DNA of 19,136 bases from the NCBI GenBank assembly GCA_910585545.1, contig CAJUFN010000027.1, positions 1 to 19,136 of the forward strand, read 5' to 3'. Below are positions 5,404 through 13,199 of the stretch, piece after piece. Every line of letters starts with the position of its first letter. Position 1 is the stretch's first letter. This DNA comes from an uncultured Lachnospiraceae bacterium. GTDB lineage: Bacteria; Bacillota; Clostridia; Lachnospirales; Lachnospiraceae. A model generated the notes under the pieces. The model had not been told where the DNA came from. It was given only the letters and a program-made list of their open reading frames with translations, and made no database searches. The position numbers were made by a program, and so were the translations under genes.

Positions 5404-7656
5404 CTATTCGTCCACTTTACGCAATTTGGCAAATGCAGCAAACATTTTTTTCACACCAAAGCGCTCAAACTCTACTGTTACTTCATAGTCTCTTCCGCCT
5501 TCTGTAATTGCTGTTACCAATCCCTTGCCAAATTTTACATGGGTTACATAATCGCCCACATCGTAACCAGGTCCCTTGCCTTTGGTGACTGCAAATTGCT
5601 GCACCGGTCTTGCGCTCCCATAAGAACTCATTTTGCCAAATGGCTGCGCTTTAAAATTCTGTTTTGCCTGTACAAATAGATCTTGTTTTGTTTCTGCCTG
5701 TCCTTTCTCTTCAAAAGAAAATTTCTTCCCGGTACTTACTAACTCCACCGGAACTTCTTTTAAAAACCTGGACATCTTATTATACTGCGTCTCTCCGCGC
5801 ACCATACGCCGTTTCGCATACGTCATCGTGAGCTGCTCCATAGCTCTTGTGATTCCCACATAGCAAAGTCTTCGCTCTTCTTCCAAATCTTCCGGACTGT
5901 CTGCCATAATCGTCATATAACTTGGGAATAAACCATCTTCCATCCCTGCCAAATATACATGCGGGAATTCCAATCCCTTCGCACTATGTAATGTCATCAA
6001 AACCACATAATCGCTGCTCTCATCCAGACTGTCAATATCCGCCACAAGCGCCACCTCTTCTAAGAATTCACTCAGCTTCGGTGTCCCTTCACAAGCTTCC
6101 TCATATGCAATCACTTTATTTTGCAGCTCTTCGATATTCTCAATTCTTCCTTCCGCCTCTTCGCCGCCTTCGTCTTCCAACTCTTTTACATAGCCCGTTA
6201 CTTCTATGATCTCCTCCAAAAGCTGACTGATCGACTTCTGTCCAGCCTCTGCCTTGAAATGTTCAATAAGCGCAGCAAATGATTCAATCTTGGATAAACC
6301 TCTTCCGATTCCCGGTATCAGATCTGCGCCAAGAAGCGCCTCGTAGAAACTCACTTCATGTGCGAGCGCATACTCCTGCACACGATTAATTGTCGTAAGA
6401 CCGATGCCTCGTTTCGGTACATTGATGATGCGCCGTACCGCCAGATCATCCTTTCCATTATCAATCGTCTTAAGATAGCATAACAAATCTTTGATTTCTC
6501 TTCTTGCATAGAAATTCACACCGCCGATAATCTTATACGGCACATTCGAAACAACAAGTTTTTCTTCAAACATACGAGATTGTGCATTGGTACGATATAA
6601 GACTGCAAACCTATTATAGTCACCTTCTGCATTATTTACGCGGCTTTTTATATCGCTGACAATATAATCTGCTTCATCATATGCGGTATCAAACTCCCGC
6701 ATCAAAATCTTTTCCCCTTCTCCATTGGCAGTCCAAAGTGTTTTATCCTTTCTACCGTAATTATTGCGTATTACCGCGTTTGCCGCATTCAAAATCATAC
6801 TGGTAGAACGATAATTCTGCTCCAACTTGATCACTCTTGCATCCTCAAATACTTCTTCAAAACTCAAAATATTCTTAATATTTGCCCCTCGGAATTTGTA
6901 AATGGACTGATCATCATCACCTACCACACAGAGATTACGGTATTTTTTTGCAAGCAAATGTACAAATTCAAACTGCACTGTATTTGTATCCTGGTATTCA
7001 TCCACCATAATATACCGAAACCGCTGTTGATAATTTTCCAATACATCCGGCTGAGTCTTAAGAAGCTGTACTGTCTTCAATAACAAATCATCAAAATCCA
7101 GCGCGTTATTCGCTCGAAGCTGCTTTTCATATTCCTTATATACCGCAGCAACCTTTTTTCTGCCAAAATCACCTTCTGCCTGAAGTTCGTATTCTTCCGG
7201 CGTGATCATCTCATCCTTTGCAGAAGAAATCATCCCAAGAAGTGCACGTTCTTTATAAATCTTCGTATCGATCTGCAAGTATTTGCAGATATCTTTCATA
7301 AGCGTCTTCTGGTCATCGGCATCATAAATAGTAAAATTCGTATCATATCCTAACCGGTCAATATATCTTCTTAATATCCGCACACAGGTTGAATGAAACG
7401 TACTCACCCATACGCTTTCTGACCCAAACCCCACCAGCTTATCGACACGTTCGCGCATCTCTCCAGCTGCCTTATTCGTAAATGTAATAGCAAGGATATT
7501 CCAAGGATTCACTCCCTTTTCTTCAATCAGATAAGCAATGCGATGCGTCAGCACACGCGTCTTTCCGCTCCCTGCCCCGGCTAATATAAGAAGCGGTCCT
7601 TCCGTATGGAGTACCGCTTCTTTTTGCATATCATTCAATGTATCATATATACTCAT
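5404..7656 (-). CDS. pcrA: ATP-dependent DNA helicase PcrA (UvrD/Rep family)
   Basis: This 750-residue superfamily 1A 3'-5' helicase acts in DNA repair, in removing transcription-replication conflicts and often in rolling-circle plasmid replication. Visible motifs in order are Walker A AGAGSGKT (26-33), DEYQDTN (219-225), VGDDDQSIYKFRGA (245-258), EQNYRST (279-285), TLHSAKGLEFP (555-565) and GITRA (601-605). The C-terminal 55 residues (GYDVGDYVTHVKFGKGLV) form the small Tudor-like domain that binds RNA polymerase in PcrA. Length is normal for PcrA. AGGAGT lies six bases before the ATG, and a good promoter is found at 7703-7731. No clear terminator follows the stop. The gene is divergent from the DUF1836 gene. 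Confidence 0.97.
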   Translation of the reverse strand: MSIYDTLNDMQKEAVLHTEGPLLILAGAGSGKTRVLTHRIAYLIEEKGVNPWNILAITFTNKAAGEMRERVDKLVGFGSESVWVSTFHSTCVRILRRYIDRLGYDTNFTIYDADDQKTLMKDICKYLQIDTKIYKERALLGMISSAKDEMITPEEYELQAEGDFGRKKVAAVYKEYEKQLRANNALDFDDLLLKTVQLLKTQPDVLENYQQRFRYIMVDEYQDTNTVQFEFVHLLAKKYRNLCVVGDDDQSIYKFRGANIKNILSFEEVFEDARVIKLEQNYRSTSMILNAANAVIRNNYGRKDKTLWTANGEGEKILMREFDTAYDEADYIVSDIKSRVNNAEGDYNRFAVLYRTNAQSRMFEEKLVVSNVPYKIIGGVNFYARREIKDLLCYLKTIDNGKDDLAVRRIINVPKRGIGLTTINRVQEYALAHEVSFYEALLGADLIPGIGRGLSKIESFAALIEHFKAEAGQKSISQLLEEIIEVTGYVKELEDEGGEEAEGRIENIEELQNKVIAYEEACEGTPKLSEFLEEVALVADIDSLDESSDYVVLMTLHSAKGLEFPHVYLAGMEDGLFPSYMTIMADSPEDLEEERRLCYVGITRAMEQLTMTYAKRRMVRGETQYNKMSRFLKEVPVELVSTGKKFSFEEKGQAETKQDLFVQAKQNFKAQPFGKMSSYGSARPVQQFAVTKGKGPGYDVGDYVTHVKFGKGLVTAITEGGRDYEVTVEFERFGVKKMFAAFAKLRKVDE

Positions 7657-7702
7657 ATTTTTACTCCTGACTTTATAAATTCACAAGTGAAATGTACTTA
7701 TC

Positions 7703-7731
7703 ATTATAGTATAAACCCAAAAGATTGTCAC
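7703..7731 (-). promoter_or_regulatory. Sigma-A promoter of pcrA
   Basis: On the minus strand, GTGACA (7726-7731) and a perfect TATAAT (7703-7708) are 17 bases apart. The -10 is 46 bases before the pcrA start codon. Confidence 0.7.
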
Positions 7732-7774
7732 TCATGTATACAGGAAATTTTATGCATTGGAAAAAGAAATATCC

Positions 7775-7803
7775 TTGCCATCTGGTTTTCAATACTATAT
7801 AAT
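7775..7803 (+). promoter_or_regulatory. Sigma-A promoter of the DUF1836 gene
   Basis: TTGCCA (7775-7780) and a perfect TATAAT (7798-7803) are 17 bases apart, with the start codon 20 bases beyond. It is divergent from the pcrA promoter. Confidence 0.75.
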
Positions 7804-7823
7804 AATTGCATTGAGGTGATAGA

Positions 7824-8435
7824 ATGACAATTAATACAGAAGATATGTTAAACAGTATACTAGAAAGCTTAGCAAGAATTGATTATGTAAAACCTTCCCA
7901 GATACCTGACATTGACTTGTACATGGATCAGGTTACCACATTTATGGACACGCAGTTGAAGACGTCCAAACGCTACGAAGAAGATAAGATTCTCACAAAA
8001 ACAATGATCAATAACTATGCCAAGAATAATCTTCTTCCGCCGCCGGATAAGAAAAAATATTCGAAAGAGCATGTGTTGTTGCTAATTTTTATTTATTATT
8101 TCAAAAATCTTTTATCTATCAAAGACATTGAAACCTTACTTACGCCGCTTACAAAAAAATATTTCGAAGGCAGCGCCGGTCTTGATATGACAAAAGTGTA
8201 TGAAGAAGTATTTAGCCTGGAAAAGGAACGTCTTTCTGCACTCACGGAAGATATTGTCGCATCATATCAAAGCGCCGGAAAAACATTTGAAAATCAGGAA
8301 TCTCCTGACAGAGAATTTCTCCAATTGTTTTCATTTATCTGCACATTAAGCTTTGATGTGTATATCAAGAAACAACTGATTGAAAAAATTATTGATACAT
8401 TTCCAAAACCGGAGACACCAAAGAAGAAAAAATAA
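7824..8435 (+). CDS. DUF1836 domain protein
   Basis: The product is 203 residues, cytoplasmic and helical. The core (~residues 57-110) carries the DUF1836 signature: MINNYAKNNLLPPP, then KKKYSKEHVLLLIFIYYFKN and a short LSIKDIETLL helix. This is a MerR/HTH-like arrangement in which a recognition helix and the LPPP turn precede a helical region, so a DNA-binding regulatory role is often suggested but unproven. The tail is lysine-rich (PKPETPKKKK). The start is well supported: GAGGTGAT sits seven bases before the ATG and a consensus promoter lies just upstream. It ends at a hairpin shared with the convergent yerC-like gene. Its target and ligand are unknown. Confidence 0.88.
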   Translation: MTINTEDMLNSILESLARIDYVKPSQIPDIDLYMDQVTTFMDTQLKTSKRYEEDKILTKTMINNYAKNNLLPPPDKKKYSKEHVLLLIFIYYFKNLLSIKDIETLLTPLTKKYFEGSAGLDMTKVYEEVFSLEKERLSALTEDIVASYQSAGKTFENQESPDREFLQLFSFICTLSFDVYIKKQLIEKIIDTFPKPETPKKKK

Positions 8436-8449
8436 CACACAAGCATAAT

Positions 8450-8483
8450 GGGCAAGAGATGAAAATCTCCTGCCCGTCTTTTG
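8450..8483. terminator. Convergent terminator between the DUF1836 gene and yerC
   Basis: GGGCA(AG)AGAT and ATCTCCTGCCC form an 11-base stem around GAAA, one mispair on the plus strand and a G-U pair on the minus. On the plus strand it is followed by TCTTTT; the minus-strand 3' side is less T-rich. It lies between two convergent stop codons (8435 and 8486), so it probably serves both genes, better on the plus side. Confidence 0.6.
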
Positions 8484-8485
8484 TC

Positions 8486-8773
8486 CTACTTATTAATTCT
8501 TTTAAATACCATGTCGTATCCGTCATTCCCATAATTGAGCGAACGATTCACACGACTTATCGTCGCTGTAGAGGCTCCTGTCTTTTCCGCAATTTCCAGA
8601 TATGTACGCTGTTCACGCAACATCTTTGCCACTTCAAAACGCTGTGACAAGGAAAGAAGTTCGTTGATGGTACATATATCTTCAAAAAAAGTGTAGCACT
8701 CTTCTTTATCTTTCAGACTTAAAATCGCATCAAACAGATAGTCTACCGCCTCTGTTCTAATATTTTTACTCAT
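8486..8773 (-). CDS. yerC: YerC/YecD-type TrpR-like regulator
   Basis: The 95-residue product belongs to the TrpR-related YerC/YecD family of small DNA-binding proteins. The helix-turn-helix is visible in the second half: SQRFEVAKMLREQRTYLEIA followed by EKTGASTATISRVNRSLNYG, the usual TrpR-superfamily pattern with the ISRVNR recognition helix. The start is the ATG at 8773, nine bases after GGAG; an ATG eight codons earlier has no ribosome site. In Firmicutes this gene is often near pcrA or purine/PHP genes (recollection). No ligand is known for the family. It has a moderate promoter of its own at 8816-8844. Confidence 0.9.
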   Translation of the reverse strand: MSKNIRTEAVDYLFDAILSLKDKEECYTFFEDICTINELLSLSQRFEVAKMLREQRTYLEIAEKTGASTATISRVNRSLNYGNDGYDMVFKRINK

Positions 8774-8815
8774 ACCCCATTTCTCCTTCGTTGCCATAAA
8801 TTTGACTACTCTATT

Positions 8816-8844
8816 ATTTTAACACAGTAAATTCTTAAAGTCTA
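8816..8844 (-). promoter_or_regulatory. Possible promoter of yerC
   Basis: On the minus strand, TAGACT (8839-8844) and TAAAAT (8816-8821) are 17 bases apart in the 107-base gap behind the PHP gene. Both boxes are imperfect. No convincing terminator for the PHP gene precedes it, so read-through is possible. Confidence 0.4.
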
Positions 8845-8880
8845 CTACTATTTTCCACCTCGGTTATTTCACCACGGCTA

Positions 8881-9597
8881 TTATTTACGCCGCAGACATT
8901 GTTTCAATTTTTCTACCGAAGTTCCGGCTATCAAAGTCTCCGGAAAATCTGCCTCCTTCAATACTTCCAAGGCATAAGAAAAATTCCCGGCATCCACATC
9001 TATGTGCGCATCGCTTCCCAGCGTGATCATTGTTTCATACATTTTGCAGTATTTTAACATCTCAAGTGCATTTTTTCTTGTATCCTGCCGGAATCCTCCC
9101 GGTCGCAGAGAAGAATTATTCACTTCCAAAAGCACCCCTTTTTCTTTGGCTGCTTTGGCTAGTACCTCATAATCCACCGGAAATCTTCCATCATCCGGAT
9201 GCCCAATGATATTGACATAGGGGTTTTCCATCGCTTTGATATATGCTTTTGTGTTTTCTTCTTTTGATTTACTTGCACCGTAGCATGGCCCATGGATACT
9301 GGCAATCACGATATCCATCTGTTTCAGTGTGTGTGAATCAAGGTCCAGCGTTCCGTTTTCATCCATGATATTCGCTTCCGTTCCAAGCAAAAGTTCTATA
9401 CCGCATTGCTTTCTTGGCACTACTCTAAGATTGTGAAAATAAAACTCATGACAGCTGCCCGGCATATTCGGTGCATGTTCCGTCAATGCCAAAATCTCCA
9501 ACCCATTTTCTTTCGCCGTCTGTGCCATCTCTTTTATCGTATTATACGCATGACCGCTTGCCAGCGTATGCGCATGTGTATCTGTTACAATCCTCAC
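8881..9597 (-). CDS. PHP-domain phosphatase, YcdX-like
   Basis: This 238-residue metal-dependent phosphoesterase belongs to the PHP family and resembles E. coli YcdX and Bacillus/Clostridium homologues. The metal ligands expected for a trinuclear site are visible: DTHAH (H8, H10), H16, TEH (H41), GTEAN (E74), the IHGPCYG histidine (H102), GHPDD (H133) and SDAHID (D196, H198). Length is typical. The start is GTG 9597, overlapping the stop of the upstream deaminase gene (GTGA); GGAGG lies about ten bases before it, so translation is coupled. The position at the end of a purine operon hints at a phosphorylated nucleoside or sugar substrate, but the substrate is not known. Confidence 0.9.
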   Translation of the reverse strand: MRIVTDTHAHTLASGHAYNTIKEMAQTAKENGLEILALTEHAPNMPGSCHEFYFHNLRVVPRKQCGIELLLGTEANIMDENGTLDLDSHTLKQMDIVIASIHGPCYGASKSKEENTKAYIKAMENPYVNIIGHPDDGRFPVDYEVLAKAAKEKGVLLEVNNSSLRPGGFRQDTRKNALEMLKYCKMYETMITLGSDAHIDVDAGNFSYALEVLKEADFPETLIAGTSVEKLKQCLRRK

Positions 9598-10901
9598 TCT
9601 GTCTTCTCCTCCAAATCTCTTTTTATCCGAGTCACCACTTGATTGACCATGTTATATATTTTTTCGGGCTCTTCGCCTACAAAAAATTTTCCATCTTCAT
9701 ATAGAATCTTTCCGCGTATCATCGTCATCTTTACGTTCTGCTTGCTTCCGCTGTAAACAATATTCTTTATAATATCATTCAGCGGCTGCATATTCGGCTG
9801 GTGCAAATCAAACATAATTAAATCTGCATCCTTTCCCGCTGCAAGCACATCACTGTCAAAAAGCCTAAGTACCTTCGCTCCGTTTACCGTGGCCATACGA
9901 AGTACGTCCTTTGCTCCAACCGCTGCCGCATCCTTAGATACCGCCTTGCCAAGCCCGCTTACTAAGAACATTTCCCGGAACATATCCAGACAGTTATTAC
10001 TCGCCGCACCGTCTGTTCCAATCGCAAGTGTAAGGCCATCTTTTAAGAACGTCCTCACCGGAATGATTCCGCTTGCCAGCTTTAAGTTAGAAGCTGCATT
10101 GACAATAACCGCAATATTTTTCTCCTTACATAATCTTCTGTCTTCCTCACTTAAATATACACCGTGATAAATACCACCGCCATGTTTAAAAAGTCCAAGC
10201 TTTACAAGATAGGCAAGCGGAGTATATCCTGTTTTCGCAACACAGGTCTCCACTTCATTCTCTGTCTCCGCATTATGTGTGAACACCGGCGCATGATACT
10301 CCTCCGCTAATATGGCTATTTCTTTCAAAATCTCTTCTGACGTGGTATATTCTGCATGAAATCCAAGCTGAAACTGTACTAATTCTTCCGAATCCCGATA
10401 ATTCTGATACCACTCTTCCATCTGATTTACACTATGAGTGAAATCATTGACCGCACCTATGAGTACCGTCTTAAATCCCGTCTCTTTTGCCGCTTTTGCC
10501 ATAGCATCCGGCGCAAGATACATATCCGCTGCGGCTGTGATCCCACTTGTCAGATATTCTAAAATCGCCAGTCTTGCACATTGATAAATGTCTTCTTCAC
10601 CAAGAAGAGCCTCTGCCGGAAACACCTTCTCTTCGAGCCATTCTTTTAATGGAAAATCATCTGCAAAGGAGCGTAAAAACGTCATTCCCGAATGCGTATG
10701 GGCATTCTTAAATCCTGGCATCAAAAGATTGCCGCAAACGTCAATTTCTCTGTCCCACTCAATCATTTCTGACAATTTCAGATCTTCCTCCAAGCTGCCT
10801 ACATACACTATTTTTTCATCTTTTATCCAGATTTCCCCCTCAATAATGGTGAGTGGTTCTTCCATCGTTAAAATTCTGGCATGATAAAAACGAATTCTCA
10901 T
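9594..10901 (-). CDS. Amidohydrolase: MTA/SAH/5'-deoxyadenosine deaminase-like
   Basis: This 435-residue zinc amidohydrolase belongs to the MtaD/SsnA/TrzN group. Family members deaminate S-adenosylhomocysteine, methylthioadenosine or 5'-deoxyadenosine to the inosine derivative. Metal and catalytic residues are visible: NAHTH (H68, H70), H182 in GFHAEY, THNAETE (H209, E212), H246 in IYHG and GTDGAASNN (D297). N- and C-terminal beta segments form the usual composite domain (GEIWIKDEKIVYVG; GKDADLIMFDL). It begins six bases after the PNP stop and overlaps the PHP gene by four bases. Next to a purine nucleoside phosphorylase it plausibly feeds inosine-type nucleosides to that enzyme. A guanine or chlorohydrolase-type activity cannot be excluded. 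Confidence 0.88.
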   Translation of the reverse strand: MRIRFYHARILTMEEPLTIIEGEIWIKDEKIVYVGSLEEDLKLSEMIEWDREIDVCGNLLMPGFKNAHTHSGMTFLRSFADDFPLKEWLEEKVFPAEALLGEEDIYQCARLAILEYLTSGITAAADMYLAPDAMAKAAKETGFKTVLIGAVNDFTHSVNQMEEWYQNYRDSEELVQFQLGFHAEYTTSEEILKEIAILAEEYHAPVFTHNAETENEVETCVAKTGYTPLAYLVKLGLFKHGGGIYHGVYLSEEDRRLCKEKNIAVIVNAASNLKLASGIIPVRTFLKDGLTLAIGTDGAASNNCLDMFREMFLVSGLGKAVSKDAAAVGAKDVLRMATVNGAKVLRLFDSDVLAAGKDADLIMFDLHQPNMQPLNDIIKNIVYSGSKQNVKMTMIRGKILYEDGKFFVGEEPEKIYNMVNQVVTRIKRDLEEKTE

Positions 10902-10907
10902 TTCCTT

Positions 10908-11735
10908 TTACACTCCCACTTTGCGAATAATCTCTGTCACAAGCTTCTGAAATAGCGGTGCTTTCGCATCTGCCGTCTCCTGCACCTCTTTATGAGACAA
11001 TGGCGCATCTGTCATACCGCAGGCAAGATTAGAGATACAAGAAATCCCACAGATACGCATTCCCATATGATTTGCGGCTATCGCTTCGCATGCTGTGCTC
11101 ATGCCGACTGCATCTGCCCCCAAAATCCTTGCCATCTTCACTTCCTGGGGAGATTCATATGCCGGACCTGTAAATTGCAGATAAACTCCCTCTTTCAATA
11201 TAATATTCTGTTCTTTTGCCGTCATTTTAATTAACTGCTGTAAATCCTTATCATAAATCGCACTCATATCCGGAAAACGCACTCCCAGTTCTTCGATATT
11301 TTCCCCAATCAAAGGCGAGGGTACGAAGCTTGCAATCTGGTCGGTGATCAACATAAAATCTCCCGCTGCAAACTCATAATTAACCCCGCCTGCCGCATTC
11401 GTCAAAAATAGTATTTCTGCTCCCAACTTCTTCATAAGCCGAATCGGAAGCACCACATCCTCCATCGGATATCCTTCGTAATAATGCACGCGTCCCTGCA
11501 TCGCTACAACCGGAACCTCTGCCACATATCCGAAAACAAATCTGCCTTTATGTCCCGGGACCGTAGATATCGGAAAACCTTGGATATCTGCATAATCTAA
11601 AACCTGTTCTATCTGCATCGTCTCTGCATAGTCACCAAGTCCTGAGCCAAGCACCAATGCCACTTTAGGTATAAATTGGACTTTCTCTCTTACGCTTCTG
11701 TAACACATTTCTAATTTTTCATATACCGCATTCAT
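10908..11735 (-). CDS. punA: Purine nucleoside phosphorylase, trimeric type
   Basis: This 275-residue enzyme cleaves purine (deoxy)nucleosides with phosphate to base and (deoxy)ribose-1-phosphate. It is the trimeric, inosine/guanosine-preferring PNP class: VLGSGLG (28-34), the phosphate-binding H62 in PGHKGRF, GRVHYYEGY (~81-89), NAAGG (113-117), FTGPAYES with E194, VGMST with M212, and N236 in the SNLACG segment. Length is typical. The start is ATG 11735, with GAGGG about nine bases upstream; an in-frame TTG ten codons earlier is rejected for lack of a ribosome site. It is the first gene of the PNP - deaminase - PHP operon, suggesting salvage or clearance of purine nucleosides. Confidence 0.95.
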   Translation of the reverse strand: MNAVYEKLEMCYRSVREKVQFIPKVALVLGSGLGDYAETMQIEQVLDYADIQGFPISTVPGHKGRFVFGYVAEVPVVAMQGRVHYYEGYPMEDVVLPIRLMKKLGAEILFLTNAAGGVNYEFAAGDFMLITDQIASFVPSPLIGENIEELGVRFPDMSAIYDKDLQQLIKMTAKEQNIILKEGVYLQFTGPAYESPQEVKMARILGADAVGMSTACEAIAANHMGMRICGISCISNLACGMTDAPLSHKEVQETADAKAPLFQKLVTEIIRKVGV

Positions 11736-11775
11736 TTTTGATTCCCTCTTTCTGCGTTTTTCCAAAGATATGTAT

Positions 11776-11781
11776 ATTATA
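11776..11781 (-). promoter_or_regulatory. Probable -10 of the purine operon
   Basis: A perfect TATAAT on the minus strand lies 40 bases before the punA start. No good -35 is found at 16-18 bases. A plus-strand TATAAT at 11800-11805 may serve the divergent 66-residue gene, again with a poor -35. Confidence 0.4.
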
Positions 11782-11847
11782 GCATCATTTTATAGAGAAT
11801 ATAATACAAAAGCTAAAAAGGCTGTAAAATCGGGAGGAATTTCACTT

Positions 11848-12048
11848 ATGAATAAAAAAGCCAAAAACCTAAAAGAAAACGAAAAAATTATCGACGAATA
11901 TGATTATCTTGCGAATGCTGCCACATCTATGGATTGCACAGGGCTAATTCCAAGCGCACCGAAATCTTCTGACGAATTGCAATCCTATCAAGAAATTTAT
12001 CAGCATGGCTCACCAATCGGACGCGGAAAAATATTAGGTGATGACTAG
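11848..12048 (+). CDS. Small conserved hypothetical protein
   Basis: The 66-residue product starts at ATG 11848, ten bases after GGGAGG. An upstream in-frame ATG at 11770 lacks a ribosome site. The N-terminal third is lysine-rich (MNKKAKNLKENEKII). The remainder is a short conserved-looking segment: YDYLANAATSMDCTGLIPSA, then SSDELQSYQEIYQHGSP. It has no membrane segment and no signal peptide. I recall similar small proteins in Lachnospiraceae but cannot name a family. It is transcribed away from punA and lies 60 bases before the next unknown gene, with which it may share a transcript. Confidence 0.75.
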   Translation: MNKKAKNLKENEKIIDEYDYLANAATSMDCTGLIPSAPKSSDELQSYQEIYQHGSPIGRGKILGDD

Positions 12049-12057
12049 CTAAGATGA

Positions 12058-12105
12058 ACCTCCTCTGCACTTCTTGCATATACTGGCATAAAAAGCCCTG
12101 GAGGT
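12058..12105 (+). promoter_or_regulatory. Possible sequestration of a ribosome site
   Basis: ACCTCC at 12058-12063 is exactly complementary to GGAGGT at 12100-12105, the ribosome site of the next gene, across a 36-base loop. Six bases could pair by chance, so this is a weak hint of translational control. Confidence 0.2.
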
Positions 12106-12108
12106 CTT

Positions 12109-12585
12109 ATGGCAAATCCTGTTTTTATTCCTGTAAGTGGAGTCATTGAAAACGTCACATCGGATCCTTCCGATTGCTGCCGTTTTACAGTGACACTCCG
12201 CAGCCAGGATATCATCACGAACATCATTATTACCGCAGATACTTACGTCATCAAAGAAATACGTCTAAGACGCGGTCTGTATGTCACTGCTTTCTATGAT
12301 TCCAGCGTGCCGGTTCCTCTTATCTATCCGGCTCAGTATGAGGCGGTTGTCATCGGTCAGCACCGTCCAAACGAATTCATGGCATTTGGTTATTTTGATG
12401 AAAATCTCACTGCCGCAGACAATTCATTGCAGCTTAATCTCGGCATCACAACCAGCATCACTACTTGCAACGGTCAGACTTATGCTTGTTCTCCTGCCGG
12501 AAAACTACTTATCGTTTATTATTCTGTAACGACATTTAGTCTTCCGCCGCAGACAACGCCACACAAAATCATTGTCATGTGTTAA
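12109..12585 (+). CDS. Hypothetical beta-rich protein
   Basis: The 158-residue product has no signal peptide and no membrane segment. The sequence is rich in short alternating hydrophobic strands (FIPVSGVIENV, CRFTVTLRSQDIITNIIITA, YVIKEIRLRRGLYVTAFYD, YEAVVIG) in the manner of an OB-fold or small beta-barrel. A second stretch is rich in T, S and N (LQLNLGITTSITTCNGQTYA), and the protein ends in KIIVMC. Five cysteines are spread over the protein. GGAGG lies four bases before the ATG. I do not recognise the family. It is 20 bases upstream of a substrate-binding lipoprotein gene, so the two were probably co-transcribed. An envelope or spore role is conceivable but unsupported. Confidence 0.75.
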   Translation: MANPVFIPVSGVIENVTSDPSDCCRFTVTLRSQDIITNIIITADTYVIKEIRLRRGLYVTAFYDSSVPVPLIYPAQYEAVVIGQHRPNEFMAFGYFDENLTAADNSLQLNLGITTSITTCNGQTYACSPAGKLLIVYYSVTTFSLPPQTTPHKIIVMC

Positions 12586-12604
12586 ATAAAATTTGGAGGT
12601 TATT

Positions 12605-13108
12605 ATGAAAAAACGTATATTCGCTTTTGCTCTCGTGATTGTATTAGTATGCACATCCTTACTTGCTTGTGGAAAAGAAGAAAAAGAAACATCTGCAAAA
12701 CCCGCTGTTAAAACAGAAACCAACGAAGAAACAAAAAAAGAATTGAAAAAAGTAACTTTAAATGAAGTAGCCCACTCCATTTTCTATGCCCCAATGTATG
12801 TAGCCATTGAAGAAGGCTATTTTGAAGAAGAAGGCATTGACCTTACACTCGTAACTGGATTCGGGGCTGATAAAACTATGACGGCTGTACTCTCTGGAGA
12901 GGCAGATATCGGATTTATGGGTTCAGAGGCATCTATCTACACTTATAACGAAGGTGCCAATGACTATGTAGTAAACTTTGCTCAGCTTACACAGCGTGCC
13001 GGAAACTTTCTTGTAGCAAGAGAAGAAATGCCTGACTTTAAATGGGAAGATTTAAAAGGCAAGAAAGTACTTGGAGGAAGAAAAGGTGGCGTACATATAT
13101 TAATGTAA
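12605..13108 (+). pseudogene. Truncated ABC transporter substrate-binding lipoprotein (NMT1/SsuA-like)
   Basis: The first 167 residues of a periplasmic-type binding protein remain. There is a lipoprotein signal with lipobox LLAC (C22), a charged linker, then the start of an NMT1/THI5/SsuA-like domain: HSIFYAPMYVAIEEGYFEEE, VTGFGADKTMTAVLSGEADI and GFMGSEASIYTY. Relatives are about 320-350 residues and continue past LKGKKVLGGRKGG into the second lobe. Here that motif is followed by VHILM and a stop, so the second lobe is lost. GGAGG lies five bases before the ATG at 12605. The permease and ATPase genes normally expected next are absent, replaced by the defence island. A secreted half-protein is unlikely to bind substrate. 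Confidence 0.85.
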
Positions 13109-13185
13109 ATTTAGAGAGTATTGTGATTTTGTGTAACTGGGTGGACGGGATGAATAGTGCGAAAGAATTTCAGACATTGAAATAA
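13087..13185 (+). other. Possible remnant reading frame at the island junction
   Basis: In the frame next to that of the broken lipoprotein, an open stretch reads ...LESIVILCNWVDGMNSAKEF...LK and stops at 13183-13185. It could be the 3' end of a lost gene brought in with the island, or chance. I do not recognise it. The rest of 13109-13305 holds the small-RNA candidate described separately. Confidence 0.2.
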
Positions 13186-13199
13186 AAAATATCCTGAAA

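Noticed and set aside
7657..7823. Small gene in the gap between pcrA and the DUF1836 gene
   Set aside because: Open frames there have no ribosome sites; the gap is filled by two divergent promoters.
11736..11847. Purine riboswitch ahead of the purine operon
   Set aside because: Only about 40 bases separate the -10 from the start codon and no aptamer-like stems are seen.
12045..12780. Minus-strand open frames over the unknown 158-residue gene and the lipoprotein
   Set aside because: The plus-strand genes have strong ribosome sites and sensible protein features; the antisense frames have neither.
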